Position numbers and translations under genes: made by a program. 64,000 nucleotides of DNA. Origin: Streptomyces ficellus (GTDB taxonomy: Bacteria > Actinomycetota > Actinomycetes > Streptomycetales > Streptomycetaceae). The notes below the pieces were generated by a model. That model saw only the letters and a program-made list of their open reading frames with translations. It was not told the DNA's origin and made no database searches. The stretch is from positions 1 to 64,000 of the forward strand of contig NZ_JAUEPL010000033.1 of NCBI RefSeq assembly GCF_030406405.1, in the 5' to 3' direction. This document shows, one piece after another, positions 17,949 to 28,000 of the stretch (its first letter is position 1; each line of letters opens with the position of its first letter).

Positions 17949-19475
17949 GTGCCACGTGGTGACGGTCGACTCAATCACGATCTGCTTCCCGGCGAAAAAG
18001 GCCCCCAGGACGCTTGTGGCGTCTTCGGTGTCTGGGCTCCGGGTGAAGAGGTCGCAAAGCTCACGTACTTCGGGCTCTACGCCCTCCAGCATCGGGGCCA
18101 GGAATCCGCGGGAATCGCGGTCAGCAATGGCTCCCAGATCCTCGTCTTCAAGGACATGGGCCTCGTTTCCCAGGTTTTCGACGAGACTTCCCTCGGTTCC
18201 CTCCAGGGTCATATCGCGGTCGGTCACGCCCGCTACTCGACCACCGGCGCCTCCGTCTGGGAGAACGCGCAGCCGACCTTCCGGGCCACGGCCCACGGCT
18301 CCATCGCGCTCGGCCACAACGGCAACCTGGTCAACACGGCGCAGCTCGCCGAGATGGTCGCCGACCTGCCCAAGGAGAACGGCCGGGCCACCCAGGTGGC
18401 GGCCACCAATGACACCGACCTCGTCACCGCGCTCCTCGCGGGCCAGGTCGATGGCGACGGCAAGCCCCTGACCATCGAAGAGGCGGCCGCCAAGGTCCTC
18501 CCCGAGGTGCTGGGCGCCTTCTCCCTCGTCTTCATGGACGAGCACACCCTCTACGCCGCCCGTGACCCGCAGGGCATCCGCCCGCTGGTCCTCGGCCGCC
18601 TGGAGCGAGGCTGGGTCGTCGCCTCCGAGTCCGCCGCCCTCGACATCTGCGGCGCCGCGTACGTCCGCGAGGTCGAGCCCGGCGAGCTGATCGCGATCGA
18701 CGAGAACGGCATCCGCACCTCGCGATTCGCGGAAGCGAAGCCCAAGGGCTGTGTCTTCGAGTACGTGTACCTGGCGCGCCCCGACACCGACATCGCCGGC
18801 CGGAACGTGTACCTGTCCCGGGTCGAGATGGGCCGGAAACTGGCCAAGGAAGCCCCCGTCGACGCCGACCTGGTCATAGCGACCCCGGAATCCGGCACGC
18901 CCGCCGCGATCGGTTACGCGGAGGCCAGCGGCATCCCGTTCGGTGCGGGCCTGGTGAAGAACGCGTACGTCGGCCGGACCTTCATCCAGCCGTCGCAGAC
19001 CATCCGCCAGCTGGGCATCCGCCTCAAGCTGAACCCGCTGAAGGAAGTCATCAAGGGCAAGCGCCTGGTGGTCGTGGACGACTCGATCGTCCGCGGCAAC
19101 ACCCAGCGCGCGCTGGTCCGGATGCTCCGCGAGGCCGGGGCCGCCGAGGTCCACATCCGGATCTCCTCCCCGCCCGTGAAGTGGCCGTGCTTCTTCGGTA
19201 TCGACTTCGCCACCCGCGCCGAGCTGATCGCCAACGGCATGACGGTCGAGGAGATCGGCAAGTCGCTCGGCGCCGACTCCCTCTCGTACATCTCCCTCGA
19301 CGGCATGATCGAGGCCACCACCATCGAGAAGTCGAAGCTGTGCCGTGCCTGCTTCGACGGCGAGTATCCGATGGAGCTGCCCGACCCCGAGCTGCTCGGC
19401 AAGCAGCTGCTGGAGACCGAGCTGGCCGCGGGCCCGGCCGCCACGGCCGCGAGCGACGCGCTGCGCCGCCCGTAG
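17949..19475 (+). CDS. purF: Amidophosphoribosyltransferase
   Basis: PurF catalyses the committed first step of purine synthesis, PRPP plus glutamine to phosphoribosylamine. The start GTG 17,949 gives 508 residues. A short propeptide precedes the nucleophile Cys23 in ACGVFGVW. The N-terminal glutaminase domain shows LQHRGQESAGIA, and the PRPP site is VVVDDSIVRGNT. Late cysteines in LCRACFDGEYP match the Bacillus-type enzyme with an Fe-S cluster. The frame is open far upstream, but that part shadows the lipoprotein gene. A TACACT element before the start may be a -10 box. Confidence 0.97.
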   Translation: MPRGDGRLNHDLLPGEKGPQDACGVFGVWAPGEEVAKLTYFGLYALQHRGQESAGIAVSNGSQILVFKDMGLVSQVFDETSLGSLQGHIAVGHARYSTTGASVWENAQPTFRATAHGSIALGHNGNLVNTAQLAEMVADLPKENGRATQVAATNDTDLVTALLAGQVDGDGKPLTIEEAAAKVLPEVLGAFSLVFMDEHTLYAARDPQGIRPLVLGRLERGWVVASESAALDICGAAYVREVEPGELIAIDENGIRTSRFAEAKPKGCVFEYVYLARPDTDIAGRNVYLSRVEMGRKLAKEAPVDADLVIATPESGTPAAIGYAEASGIPFGAGLVKNAYVGRTFIQPSQTIRQLGIRLKLNPLKEVIKGKRLVVVDDSIVRGNTQRALVRMLREAGAAEVHIRISSPPVKWPCFFGIDFATRAELIANGMTVEEIGKSLGADSLSYISLDGMIEATTIEKSKLCRACFDGEYPMELPDPELLGKQLLETELAAGPAATAASDALRRP

Positions 19476-19530
19476 CCCCCGTAGACCCCCGTACTCCCGT
19501 AGACCCCCGTACCCCGTGGACCGCCGCATC
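19470..19530 (+). repeat. Short CCCGTAGAC-type repeats between purF and purM
   Basis: The spacer after the purF stop contains four or five imperfect copies of a CCCCGTAGAC-like unit over ~50 bases. No gene or strong hairpin is seen in it. Confidence 0.6.
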
Positions 19531-19596
19531 TCCGGCACCCCCCATTTCTCCGCATCCCCGCACTCCCCCGCAGTACGACACGAAAGTTCTTCAGCC

Positions 19597-20670
19597 ATGT
19601 CTGAGACCACTGGTGCCTCCTATGCCGCCGCGGGCGTCGACATCGAAGCGGGTGACCGCGCCGTCGAGCTGATGAAGGAGTGGGTGAAGAAGACGCAGCG
19701 CCCCGAAGTCGCGGGCCTTGGCGGTCTCGGCGGCTTCGCCGGCCTCTTCGACGCCTCCGCCCTCAAGCGCTACGAGCGCCCCCTGCTCGCCTCCGCCACC
19801 GACGGCGTCGGTACGAAGGTCGACATCGCCCGCCAGATGGGCGTGTACGACACGATCGGCCACGACCTGGTCGCCATGGTCATGGACGACATCGTCGTCT
19901 GCGGCGCCGAGCCGCTGTTCATGACCGACTACATCTGCGTCGGCAAGGTGCACCCCGAGCGGGTCGCCGCCATCGTCAAGGGCATCGCCGAGGGCTGCGT
20001 CCTGGCCGGCTGCGCGCTGGTCGGCGGCGAGACCGCCGAGCACCCGGGCCTGCTCGGCCCGGACGACTTCGACGTCGCGGGCGCCGGTACGGGAGTGGTC
20101 GAGGCCGACCGGCTGCTGGGCGCCGATCGCATCCGTACGGGGGACACGGTGATCGCCATGGCGTCCTCCGGTCTTCACTCCAACGGGTACTCGCTGGTCC
20201 GCCATGTGCTGTTCGACCGGGCCGGCATGCGCCTGGACCAGCAGGTCGAGGAGTTCGGCCGGACGCTCGGCGAGGAGCTGCTGGAGCCCACCAAGATCTA
20301 CTCCCTGGACTGCCTCGCCCTCACCCGGACCACCGAGGTGCACGCGTTCAGCCACATCACCGGCGGTGGCCTGGCCGCGAACCTCGCCCGGGTGATCCCG
20401 GACGGCCTGCACGCCACGGTCGACCGTTCGAGCTGGGCCCCGGGCGCGGTGTTCGACCTGGTCGGCGAGGCCGGTCGGGTGGAGCGGCTGGAGCTGGAGA
20501 AGACCCTGAACATGGGCGTCGGCATGGTGGCCGTCGTGCCCGCCGAGTCGGTCGACGTGGCCCTGACCACACTGGCGGACCGGGGCGTCGACGCCTGGGT
20601 CGCGGGTGAGATCACCGAGCGCGGCGACCGCGCCACGGGCGCCGAGCTGGTCTCCGACTACGGGAACTGA
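19597..20670 (+). CDS. purM: Phosphoribosylformylglycinamidine cyclo-ligase (AIR synthetase)
   Basis: PurM closes the imidazole ring, converting FGAM to AIR with ATP. The 357-residue product has SYAAAGVDIEAGDRAVELMK at the N-terminus, the nucleotide-binding ATDGVGTKVDIA, HDLVAMVMDDIVVCGAEP and GGETAEHPG, all typical of the PurM/AIRS family. ATG 19,597 follows purF by 121 bases. The ribosome site is weak (GAAAG). A perfect hairpin follows the stop. Confidence 0.97.
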   Translation: MSETTGASYAAAGVDIEAGDRAVELMKEWVKKTQRPEVAGLGGLGGFAGLFDASALKRYERPLLASATDGVGTKVDIARQMGVYDTIGHDLVAMVMDDIVVCGAEPLFMTDYICVGKVHPERVAAIVKGIAEGCVLAGCALVGGETAEHPGLLGPDDFDVAGAGTGVVEADRLLGADRIRTGDTVIAMASSGLHSNGYSLVRHVLFDRAGMRLDQQVEEFGRTLGEELLEPTKIYSLDCLALTRTTEVHAFSHITGGGLAANLARVIPDGLHATVDRSSWAPGAVFDLVGEAGRVERLELEKTLNMGVGMVAVVPAESVDVALTTLADRGVDAWVAGEITERGDRATGAELVSDYGN

Positions 20671-20709
20671 GACCTACGGGAACTGAAACCGCGATCCGGA
20701 CAGCACAGA

Positions 20710-20740
20710 ACCCGGTCCGGGGCGGGGCCCCGGACCGGGT
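20710..20740. terminator. Bidirectional terminator between purM and the DUF3073 gene
   Basis: ACCCGGTCCGGGG pairs with CCCCGGACCGGGT in a perfect 13-bp stem around a 5-base loop. It sits between two convergent genes. Confidence 0.85.
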
Positions 20741-20755
20741 GGAAAACTGCAGGCG

Positions 20756-21007
20756 TCAAGCGCCGCGACGCTGTGCCGACGGGCCGGACTCTTCGTCCTC
20801 GTCCTCGTCGTCGTTGTACAACTCCGCGTAGCGGGCGTACGGGTCGTCTTCCTCGTCGTCATCCTCGAACGGCTCGCCGTTCGGTGGCTGACTCGAAGTC
20901 GATGCGCCCAGCTCGCTGGCCAGGCGTGAGAGGTCCGTCCCACCGCTGTTGTACTTCAGCTGGCGGGCGACCTTCGTCTGCTTGGCCTTGGCCCGGCCGC
21001 GCCCCAT
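20756..21007 (-). CDS. DUF3073 family small acidic-tailed protein
   Basis: The 83-residue protein matches the actinobacterial DUF3073 family. It has a basic N-terminus (MGRGRAKAKQTKVARQLKY) and a strongly acidic centre (EDDDEEDDPYARYAELYNDDEDEDE). The function is unknown; the charge pattern suggests nucleic-acid or ribosome contact. I chose ATG 21,007 because GAGGGGG lies eight bases upstream, although the frame is open further. Its place beside purM is conserved in Streptomyces. Confidence 0.9.
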   Translation of the reverse strand: MGRGRAKAKQTKVARQLKYNSGGTDLSRLASELGASTSSQPPNGEPFEDDDEEDDPYARYAELYNDDEDEDEESGPSAQRRGA

Positions 21008-21319
21008 GGCTCGACCCCCTCGGTGACGGGGCTCGACGGCCCCAGAGTCTTGACACGCGTTCATGATTCGGAACGGACTCTCCGCGGAGAGACCGGCCCG
21101 TAGGGCTTCAACGGTACCTGCTTCCGTGGCCATACGGTACGCCGCCCGCATGACGCGCCCCGGAGCAAGACCGACGAGGCGCCCCGTCCTCGCTGGTCAG
21201 CTGCGATTTTAACCTCATCTGGCGGCCGACCCGCCGACCGGCGTGAGTCTTCTCTCCCGGTTACCGCGAACACACGGACGGCGTTCGGCGGGCGGCCTTC
21301 CACCCCAGCTCCCGCGCGG

Positions 21320-22402
21320 CTACCCGCGACGGGCCTCCGCCATGCGCTGTTCGGCGATCCGGTCGGCCGCCGCGGCCGGCGGGATGCCGTCCTCCTTCGC
21401 ACGTGCGAATATTGCCAGCGTGGTGTCGAAGATCTTCGCGGCCTTCGCCTTGCACCGGTCGAAGTCGAACCCGCGCAGCTCGTCGGCCACCTGGATGACC
21501 CCGCCGGCGTTGACGACGTAGTCGGGCGCGTAGAGGATGCCGCGGTCCGCGATGTCCTTCTCGACGCCCGGGTGCGCGAGCTGGTTGTTGGCCGCGCCGC
21601 ACACCACCTTCGCCGTCAGTACGGGCACGGTGTCGTCGTTCAGAGCCCCGCCGAGCGCGCACGGGGCGTAGATGTCCAGGCCCTCGGTGCGGATCAGCGC
21701 GTCGGTGTCCGGGACCACGGTGACCTGCCGGAACTTGTCGGTGACACGGCGCACCGACTCTTCCCGTACGTCCGTGATGACGACCTCGGCGCCGTCCTCC
21801 AGCAGGTGCTCGACCAGGTAGTGGCCGACCTTGCCGACGCCCGCGACGCCGACCTTGCGGCCGCGCAGCGTGGGGTCGCCCCAGGCGTGCTGGGCGGAGG
21901 CCCGCATGCCCTGGAAGACACCGAAGGCGGTGAGGACCGAGGAGTCGCCGGCGCCGCCGTTCTCGGGGGAGCGGCCGGTGGTCCAGCGGTTCACGCGGGC
22001 GATGACGTCCATGTCCGCCACGTACGTGCCGACGTCGCAGGCCGTGACGTAACGGCCGCCGAGGGAGGCCACGAACCGGCCGTACGCCAGCAGCAGCTCC
22101 TCCGTCTTGATCAGCTCCGGGTCACCGATGATCACGGCCTTGCCGCCGCCGTGCTCCAGGCCGGCCATGGCGTTCTTGTACGACATGCCCCGGGACAGGT
22201 TCAGCGCGTCGGCGACGGCGTCTTCCTCGGAGGCGTACGGGTAGAAGCGGGTACCACCGAGGGCGGGGCCCAGGGCGGTCGAGTGGATGGCGATGACGGC
22301 CTTGAGGCCGGAGGCGCGGTCCTGGCACAGCACGACTTGTTCGTGGCCTCCCTGCTCCGAGCGGAACAGGGTGTGCAGGACGCCGTCGGTCACATCGGTC
22401 AC
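21320..22402 (-). CDS. vdh: Valine (branched-chain amino acid) dehydrogenase
   Basis: The enzyme oxidatively deaminates valine, leucine and isoleucine with NAD+, feeding branched acyl-CoA supply. The 360-residue product is very close to the S. coelicolor enzyme as I remember it: ALGPALGGTRFYPY, the catalytic-Lys region GLEHGGGKAVIIGDPE, and Rossmann motif GVAGVGKVGHYLVEHLL at ~170-190. I chose GTG 22,402, preceded by GGGAG eight bases away; the frame stays open for ~420 codons further upstream but that is antisense of the next gene. It is divergent from the gene at 22,559. Confidence 0.95.
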   Translation of the reverse strand: MTDVTDGVLHTLFRSEQGGHEQVVLCQDRASGLKAVIAIHSTALGPALGGTRFYPYASEEDAVADALNLSRGMSYKNAMAGLEHGGGKAVIIGDPELIKTEELLLAYGRFVASLGGRYVTACDVGTYVADMDVIARVNRWTTGRSPENGGAGDSSVLTAFGVFQGMRASAQHAWGDPTLRGRKVGVAGVGKVGHYLVEHLLEDGAEVVITDVREESVRRVTDKFRQVTVVPDTDALIRTEGLDIYAPCALGGALNDDTVPVLTAKVVCGAANNQLAHPGVEKDIADRGILYAPDYVVNAGGVIQVADELRGFDFDRCKAKAAKIFDTTLAIFARAKEDGIPPAAAADRIAEQRMAEARRG

Positions 22403-22558
22403 GGTGGTGACTCCCAAGTACGAAGCGGCGATTGAGGGCCCCCCTGCGGGTGGGGGAGGGACCTGTTGGGCAAGAGAGTAAGTCCTACCTGGGCGTAGAT
22501 CCGGCGCAGTGCCGAGGATCACCCCCTGGCGGAGTACGGGCGTGGAAGGATTCGTGAC

Positions 22559-23404
22559 ATGCCAGCCGTCTCCTCGGTCATCGTCCCGTACGCGTCCTAC
22601 CTGCGGGTGTACGAGCCCCTGGCGGCCTTCCCGGAACCCGAGCGCGGTCACTGGGCCCGCTACGCGCGGCGTGGCACCGCCCCGACCGCCCAGGACGAGC
22701 TGCGCCGCTCGCTGGCCGACCTGCTGCCGACCCCACCAGTACCGGTACCCGTCCACGAGAGCGCGGACGCGTTCGTGGCGGAGGTGGACGGCGTGGTGTG
22801 CGTGTGCCCCTGGCGGACCCGGCTGCGCGGCTGGCTGGCCCTGGAGGAGCTGCCCGGGCTGCTGCCGGCGTCCGTGCTGGACGTGGTGCTGCCGCCGGTG
22901 GTGCGGGGCCAGGCGGCGGCGGACTACGAGCGGTGGCGGGAGCGGAACCCGGACGCGCGGCCGTGGATCCGCACGGCGGTGTGGCAGGTGCCGGTGCGGT
23001 GGTTCGCGCTGTTCGCGGACGAGGAGCGGGAGTACGTGGCGGGCGGTGGCTCCGGCAAGGCGCCGGTGCTGCGGTACCGGACGCCGATGGTGCAGGCCAG
23101 GCGGCGGGTGGCGCGGGCGCTGAAGACGCTGCGGGACGCGCGGGAGGAGGGGCCGCTGATCGAGGGCCTGGTGGACGTGGGGCGGTGGCTGGAGGAGTTC
23201 CATCCGCGCTCGCTGGTCGAGCTGGACTACGGCGGCCTGGTCCACGTCCTGCCGGAGGACGCCTTGGCCGAGGACCGGTCGGCGGCGGACGTGGCGGCGG
23301 GCATCGCGGCGCTGCGGGCCGGTGACGGCGCGGGGGCGGGCGAGGCGTACGAGCGGCTGACGGAGCGGTGGAGCGCGGTGCGCAACCGGCAGCACGCCAA
23401 CTGA
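22559..23404 (+). CDS. Conserved hypothetical protein
   Basis: I do not recognise a functional domain in this 281-residue protein. It begins MPAVSSVIVPYASYLRVYEPL, is rich in Arg, Trp and Glu, and has blocks such as WQVPVRWFALFADEERE and VQARRRVARALKTLRDA. No signal peptide or membrane segment is visible. It lies between valine dehydrogenase (divergent) and bldC, a place that appears conserved in streptomycetes. Confidence 0.75.
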   Translation: MPAVSSVIVPYASYLRVYEPLAAFPEPERGHWARYARRGTAPTAQDELRRSLADLLPTPPVPVPVHESADAFVAEVDGVVCVCPWRTRLRGWLALEELPGLLPASVLDVVLPPVVRGQAAADYERWRERNPDARPWIRTAVWQVPVRWFALFADEEREYVAGGGSGKAPVLRYRTPMVQARRRVARALKTLRDAREEGPLIEGLVDVGRWLEEFHPRSLVELDYGGLVHVLPEDALAEDRSAADVAAGIAALRAGDGAGAGEAYERLTERWSAVRNRQHAN

Positions 23405-24076
23405 GATGATGATCTTGGGCTGATCGGGCTCGGACTTGTGTGCGGGTTTCTCGCGTTCCTCGGGTGCGTCCGTCGCGTCCGTCCGGGTATCTTCCGGGGA
23501 CCTTTCAGGCGAGCTTTTCCCGGCGGCCCTCCGGGTGCCTTCCGATGCCCTCCGGCCGCCTCCGGGGGTCCTTCGGGGGTCCTTCGGGGTCCTTCGGAGG
23601 TCCCGCCTCCGGGGTCCTTCGGAGGTCGCCGGGCCCCCTGGTCCCGATCCGGGCGTTTGTGTCAAGGGTGACGGATAGCACTAACGCGGCTCTTGCGCCC
23701 ATCGCCCGACCTCATGCCAAAATAGGACAAGGAGTCCGGGGAGGGCTCCTTCCGTCCAACTATGGGCGGAAGGCTCAGCATTGCACGCTATGGGGGGTCT
23801 GGTGGCTCCTGATCGCTCTGTGACTGATCGTCACTGTGACGTGACTGTCCGCTATGGCATGGTCCATCGGCTTCCGCCGCTGATGAACACCTGAGAGGGC
23901 AATTCCATCGGTTTGGCCGAACGTGGCTGGACAGATGGTGTAGTTGTAGTGCCGAGGACAAGCCGTTCGTCCTATAACCGACTCGGCTCGCGTCCGCCAT
24001 TTCGGGCAACGCGGGTCAAGGTGCAGAATTTAGAGGAAAGAACCGAGAAGGTTCGGTTCTCCCGAGGAGGCCGCTC
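23405..24076 (+). other. Gene-free region upstream of bldC
   Basis: About 670 bases without a supported gene. The first part (23,560-23,635) holds GGGTCCTTCGG-type repeats. From ~23,665 the base composition falls and the sequence looks regulatory: a stem of AAGGAG with CTCCTT extended by GGAC/GTCC at 23,725-23,758, and AT-richer stretches thereafter. It probably contains the bldC promoter(s) and a long 5' untranslated region. No T tract follows the hairpin, so it is not a simple terminator. Confidence 0.6.
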
Positions 24077-24283
24077 ATGACCGCTCGCACCCCTGATGCC
24101 GAGCCGCTGCTGACCCCCGCTGAGGTTGCCACGATGTTCCGCGTGGACCCGAAGACGGTGACCCGTTGGGCGAAGGCGGGCAAGCTCACGTCCATCCGTA
24201 CGCTGGGTGGACACCGCCGGTACCGCGAGGCAGAGGTCCGCGCACTGCTTGCGGGTATCCCGCAGCAGCGCAGCGAGGCCTGA
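24077..24283 (+). CDS. bldC: BldC, MerR-like developmental regulator
   Basis: The 68-residue protein is a single winged-helix MerR-type DNA-binding domain and matches BldC: LLTPAEVATMFRVDPKTVTR followed by WAKAGKLTSIRTLGGHRRYR. BldC binds AT-rich direct repeats cooperatively and holds back Streptomyces development. The start is ATG 24,077 with GAGGAGG upstream. It is monocistronic, with a long leader before it and a strong terminator after it. Confidence 0.97.
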   Translation: MTARTPDAEPLLTPAEVATMFRVDPKTVTRWAKAGKLTSIRTLGGHRRYREAEVRALLAGIPQQRSEA

Positions 24284-24380
24284 ACACCCCGATGAACCGG
24301 GCGATTCCGGGTCCCCCAACCCGGCACGCCCGCCCATAGCTCCACCGACGGGAGCCCGCCCCAACGGGTATTCGTCATCG

Positions 24381-24417
24381 ATCGCGCTGGACTCCGCCGG
24401 GTCCAGCGCGATCTTTT
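24381..24417 (+). terminator. Intrinsic terminator of bldC
   Basis: ATCGCGCTGGAC pairs with GTCCAGCGCGAT in a perfect 12-bp stem around an 8-base loop, followed by TTTTT. A textbook rho-independent terminator about 100 bases after bldC. Confidence 0.93.
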
Positions 24418-24572
24418 TGTGTGCCGGCGGGTGTTCGCCGGAAGGTCCACGGTGAGGGCCGGGGCGACGTCAGCGCAGGCCCGCGAGGGGGGTGCAATTG
24501 CACATATTAAATTGGTCGGTTGTAGGGCGGGCATAAGCTGTGAGGTCTGTGAAACTCATTTCGTGACTCGCG

Positions 24573-24797
24573 TCACACCGGACGGGCGTCGTCGCGGGCG
24601 TCGTCATCGGTGGCCGCCGGCTCGTCCGCCGTCGCGCACTCGGTGCCCTCCGGCTCCTCCGGGGACTCCATGGCGAGCCTCAGGAGGCGGTGGCAGACGG
24701 GGCAGTGCCGGGTGAGGTGGCGGTAGCCGGACGCGGCCGCCAGATGGGCGCGCAGCAGTGCGCGCGTCTCGTGCCTGACTGTGGATGCCGCCGCCAT
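24573..24797 (-). CDS. Small CxxC protein (DUF6274-like)
   Basis: The 74-residue product has HETRALLRAHLAAASGYRHL, then HCPVCHRLLRLAM with one CxxC pair, then an acidic tail. It resembles a short Streptomyces family that I recall as DUF6274; function unknown. The start is fixed by GGAGGTG ending six bases before ATG 24,797; the GTG at 24,806 lies inside that site. Upstream is tRNA-Asp on the same strand. Confidence 0.7.
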   Translation of the reverse strand: MAAASTVRHETRALLRAHLAAASGYRHLTRHCPVCHRLLRLAMESPEEPEGTECATADEPAATDDDARDDARPV

Positions 24798-24884
24798 GTG
24801 CGTCACCTCCGCTGAAGGGCCCCCGCTTCCCTGTTGCTTGGGTACCGGTGGCAGATGACCGAGTCAAGACGGGTGCCCACATGC

Positions 24885-24921
24885 GTCAGGGCCCGTATCC
24901 CTGGGGGATACGGGCCCTGAC
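24885..24921 (-). terminator. Terminator of tRNA-Asp
   Basis: GTCAGGGCCCGTATCC pairs with GGATACGGGCCCTGAC in a perfect stem of 16 bp around a 5-base loop, immediately beyond the 3' end of the minus-strand tRNA-Asp. Confidence 0.88.
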
Positions 24922-24928
24922 GTTACTG

Positions 24929-25002
24929 CGATCCTGACGGGACTTGAACCCGCGACCTCCACCTTGACAGGGTGGCGAGCTGACCAACTGCTCCACAGGA
25001 CC
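24929..25002 (-). tRNA. tRNA-Asp(GTC)
   Basis: A 74-nt cloverleaf on the minus strand. Acceptor GGTCCTG pairs with CAGGATC (one G-U), the anticodon loop is CTGTCAA (anticodon GTC), and the T-loop is TTCAAGT. A related tRNA-Asp lies at 44,804. Confidence 0.94.
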
Positions 25003-25099
25003 TTGGTTTCGCGACCGGCGACGCGGCCGCGAGGTAACTGTACCGCAGCTCAGGGGGTGCGTCGAACTCACCCAAGGCGACAGGACCGTCACCGCCTCG

Positions 25100-28000
25100 C
25101 TACGGCGCGGCCGCGTCGATCGCCTTCACGATGCGCTTGTCGGAGACCGGGTAGGCGGTGCCCAGGGCGTGGGCGAAGTAGCTGACGCGCAGTTCCTCGA
25201 TCATCCAGCGGATGTCCAGGACCTCCTGCGGCACCGGCCGGCCCTTGGGCAGCTGCTCCAGCAGCCACGCGTACTCGTCCAGCATCTCGTGGACCTTCTC
25301 CATGCGCGTGGTGTCGCGCTGGACGGCCGTCGGCATCTGCTGGAGGCGCCGGTCCACGGCCACCAGATACCGCATCAGGTCCGGCAGCCGGCGCAGGCCG
25401 GTCCTGGTGACGAAGCCGGGCGGCATCAGCCACGCGAGCTGCTCGCGGACGTCCTGGACGTTCTTCACCAGGACCAGGCTGTTCGTGGCCTTCAGGCGGC
25501 GCTCACAGGCCTGCCAGGCGGCCAGGATCTGCTGCACCTGGTCCACCGTACGGACCGTCAGGTCGACGAGGTCGGCGCGGACCTTGTCGTACAGCTTCCG
25601 GAAGGACTCCTCGTCCCACGCGGGGCCGCCGTGGTCGGCGATCAGCTTGTCGGCGGCGGCGGTCGCGCAGTCGTCGAAGAGCGCCTGGACCGAGCCGTGC
25701 GGGTTGCGCGACAGGGCGAGCTTCTGCTGGTTCGTCAGCTTGTCCGAGGCGAACTTCGCCGGGTTGACCGGGATGTTCAGCATGATCAGCCTGCGGGTGC
25801 CCAGCCACATCGCCTGCGCCTGCTCCGCCTCGGTGTCGAAGAGGCGTACGGAGACGGTCTCGCCGGCGTCCACGAGGGCCGGGTACGCCTTGACCGGCTG
25901 GCCCGCGCGGCGCGTCTCGAAGACCTTCGTCAGGGTGCCGATCGTCCAGTCCGTCAGGCCCGTGCGCTCCAGCGACTGGCCGGACGGCCCTGAGGAGGCC
26001 GCTGCGGCCTTGGAGAGCGCCTGGCGGGCCTTCGGCCTCAGCTGGAGCTTCAGCGCCTCCAGGTCCTTGTCCTCGGCCAGCTTGCGGCGCCGCTCGTCGA
26101 CGATCCGGAACGTGACCTTCAGGTGGTCGGGTACCCGGGAGAGGTCGAAGTCCTCGGGGCTCACCGGTACGCCGACCATGCGGTGCAGCTCACGGGCGAG
26201 CGTGACGGTCAGCGGCTCCCGGAGGGGTTCGGCGGTCTCCAGGAACCTCTTCGCGAAGTTCGGCGCCGGTACGTAGTGGCGGCGGACCGGCTTCGGCAGG
26301 GAGCGGATCAGCTCGGTGACGACCTCTTCGCGCAGGCCCGGGATCTGCCAGTCGAAGCCCTCGTCCGTGACCTGGTTGAGCACCTGGAGCGGGATGTGGA
26401 CGGTCACGCCGTCCGCGTCCGCACCCGGCTCGAACTGGTACGTCACCCGGAACTTGAGCGCACCCTGCCGCCACGAGTCCGGATAGTCGGCCTTGGTGAC
26501 CGCGCCCGCCCGCTCGTTGATCAGCATCTCCCGCTCGAAATCGAGCAGTTCGGGCTCGTCGCGCCGCTTGTGCTTCCACCAGGAGTCGAAGTGCGCGCCC
26601 GACACGACGTGTTCGGGCACCCGCTGGTCGTAGAAGTCGAACAGCGTCTCGTCGTCCACGAGGATGTCGCGGCGGCGGGCCCGGTGCTCCAGCTCCTCGA
26701 CCTCGGTGAGCAGCTTGCGGTTGTCCGCGAAGAACTTGTGGTGCGTGCGCCAGTCGCCCTCCACCAGGGCGTGGCGGATGAACAGCTCGCGGCTGGTCTC
26801 CGGGTCGATACGGCCGTAGTTCACCTTGCGCTGGGCGACGATCGGCACGCCGTACAGCGTGACCTTCTCGTACGCCATGACCGCCGCCTGGTCCTTCTCC
26901 CAGTGCGGCTCGGAGTACGTGCGCTTCAGCAGGTGCTGGGCCAGCGGCTCGATCCACTCCGGCTCGATCTTCGCGTTGACCCGCGCCCACAGGCGTGACG
27001 TTTCGACAAGCTCGGCGGACATGATGAAGCGCGGCGGCTTCTTGAAGAGCGCGGAGCCGGGGAAGATCGCGAACTTGGCGCTGCGGGCGCCCAGGTACTC
27101 GTTCTTCGTGCCGTCCTTCACGTCCTTCATCCCGATGTGGGACAGGAGCCCGGCGAGCAGCGAGATGTGGATACGGTCCTCCGGCGCGTCCTCGTCGTTG
27201 AGGTGGATGTCCATCTGCTTGGCGACCGTACGCAACTGCGTGTAGATGTCCTGCCATTCGCGAATGCGCAGGTAGTTGAGGTACTCCGACTTGCACATCC
27301 GGCGGAACGCCGACGACGACAGCGCCTTCTGCTGCTCGCGGATGTAGCGCCAGAGGTTGAGGAGGGCGAGGAAGTCGGAGGTCTCGTCCTTGAAACGGGC
27401 GTGCTGCTGGTCGGCCTGCGCCTGCTTCTCGGCCGGCCGCTCGCGCGGGTCCTGGATCGACAGCGCGGCCGCGATGACCATGACCTCGCGTACGCAGCCG
27501 TTCTTGTCGGCCTCCAGCACCATCCGGGCCAGGCGCGGGTCCACGGGCAGCTGGGCCAGCTTGCGGCCCGCTTGCGTCAGGCGCTTCTTCGGGTCCTTCT
27601 GCGCGGGGTCGATGGCGCCCAGCTCCTGGAGGAGCTGCACACCGTCGCGGATGTTGCGGTGGTCCGGCGGGTCGATGAAGGGGAACTTCTCGATGTCGCC
27701 GAGCCCGGCCGCCGTCATCTGCAGGATGACCGACGCCAGGTTCGTACGGAGGATCTCGGCGTCCGTGAACTCGGGGCGGGCGAGGAAGTCGTCCTCGGAG
27801 TACAGCCGGATGCAGATGCCGTCCGACGTACGGCCGCAGCGGCCCTTGCGCTGGTTGGCGCTGGCCTGGCTGACGGGCTCGATCGGCAGGCGCTGCACCT
27901 TGGTGCGGTGGCTGTAGCGGGAGATGCGGGCGGTGCCGGGGTCGATGACGTACTTGATGCCGGGGACCGTCAGGGACGTCTCGGCGACGTTCGTCGCGAG

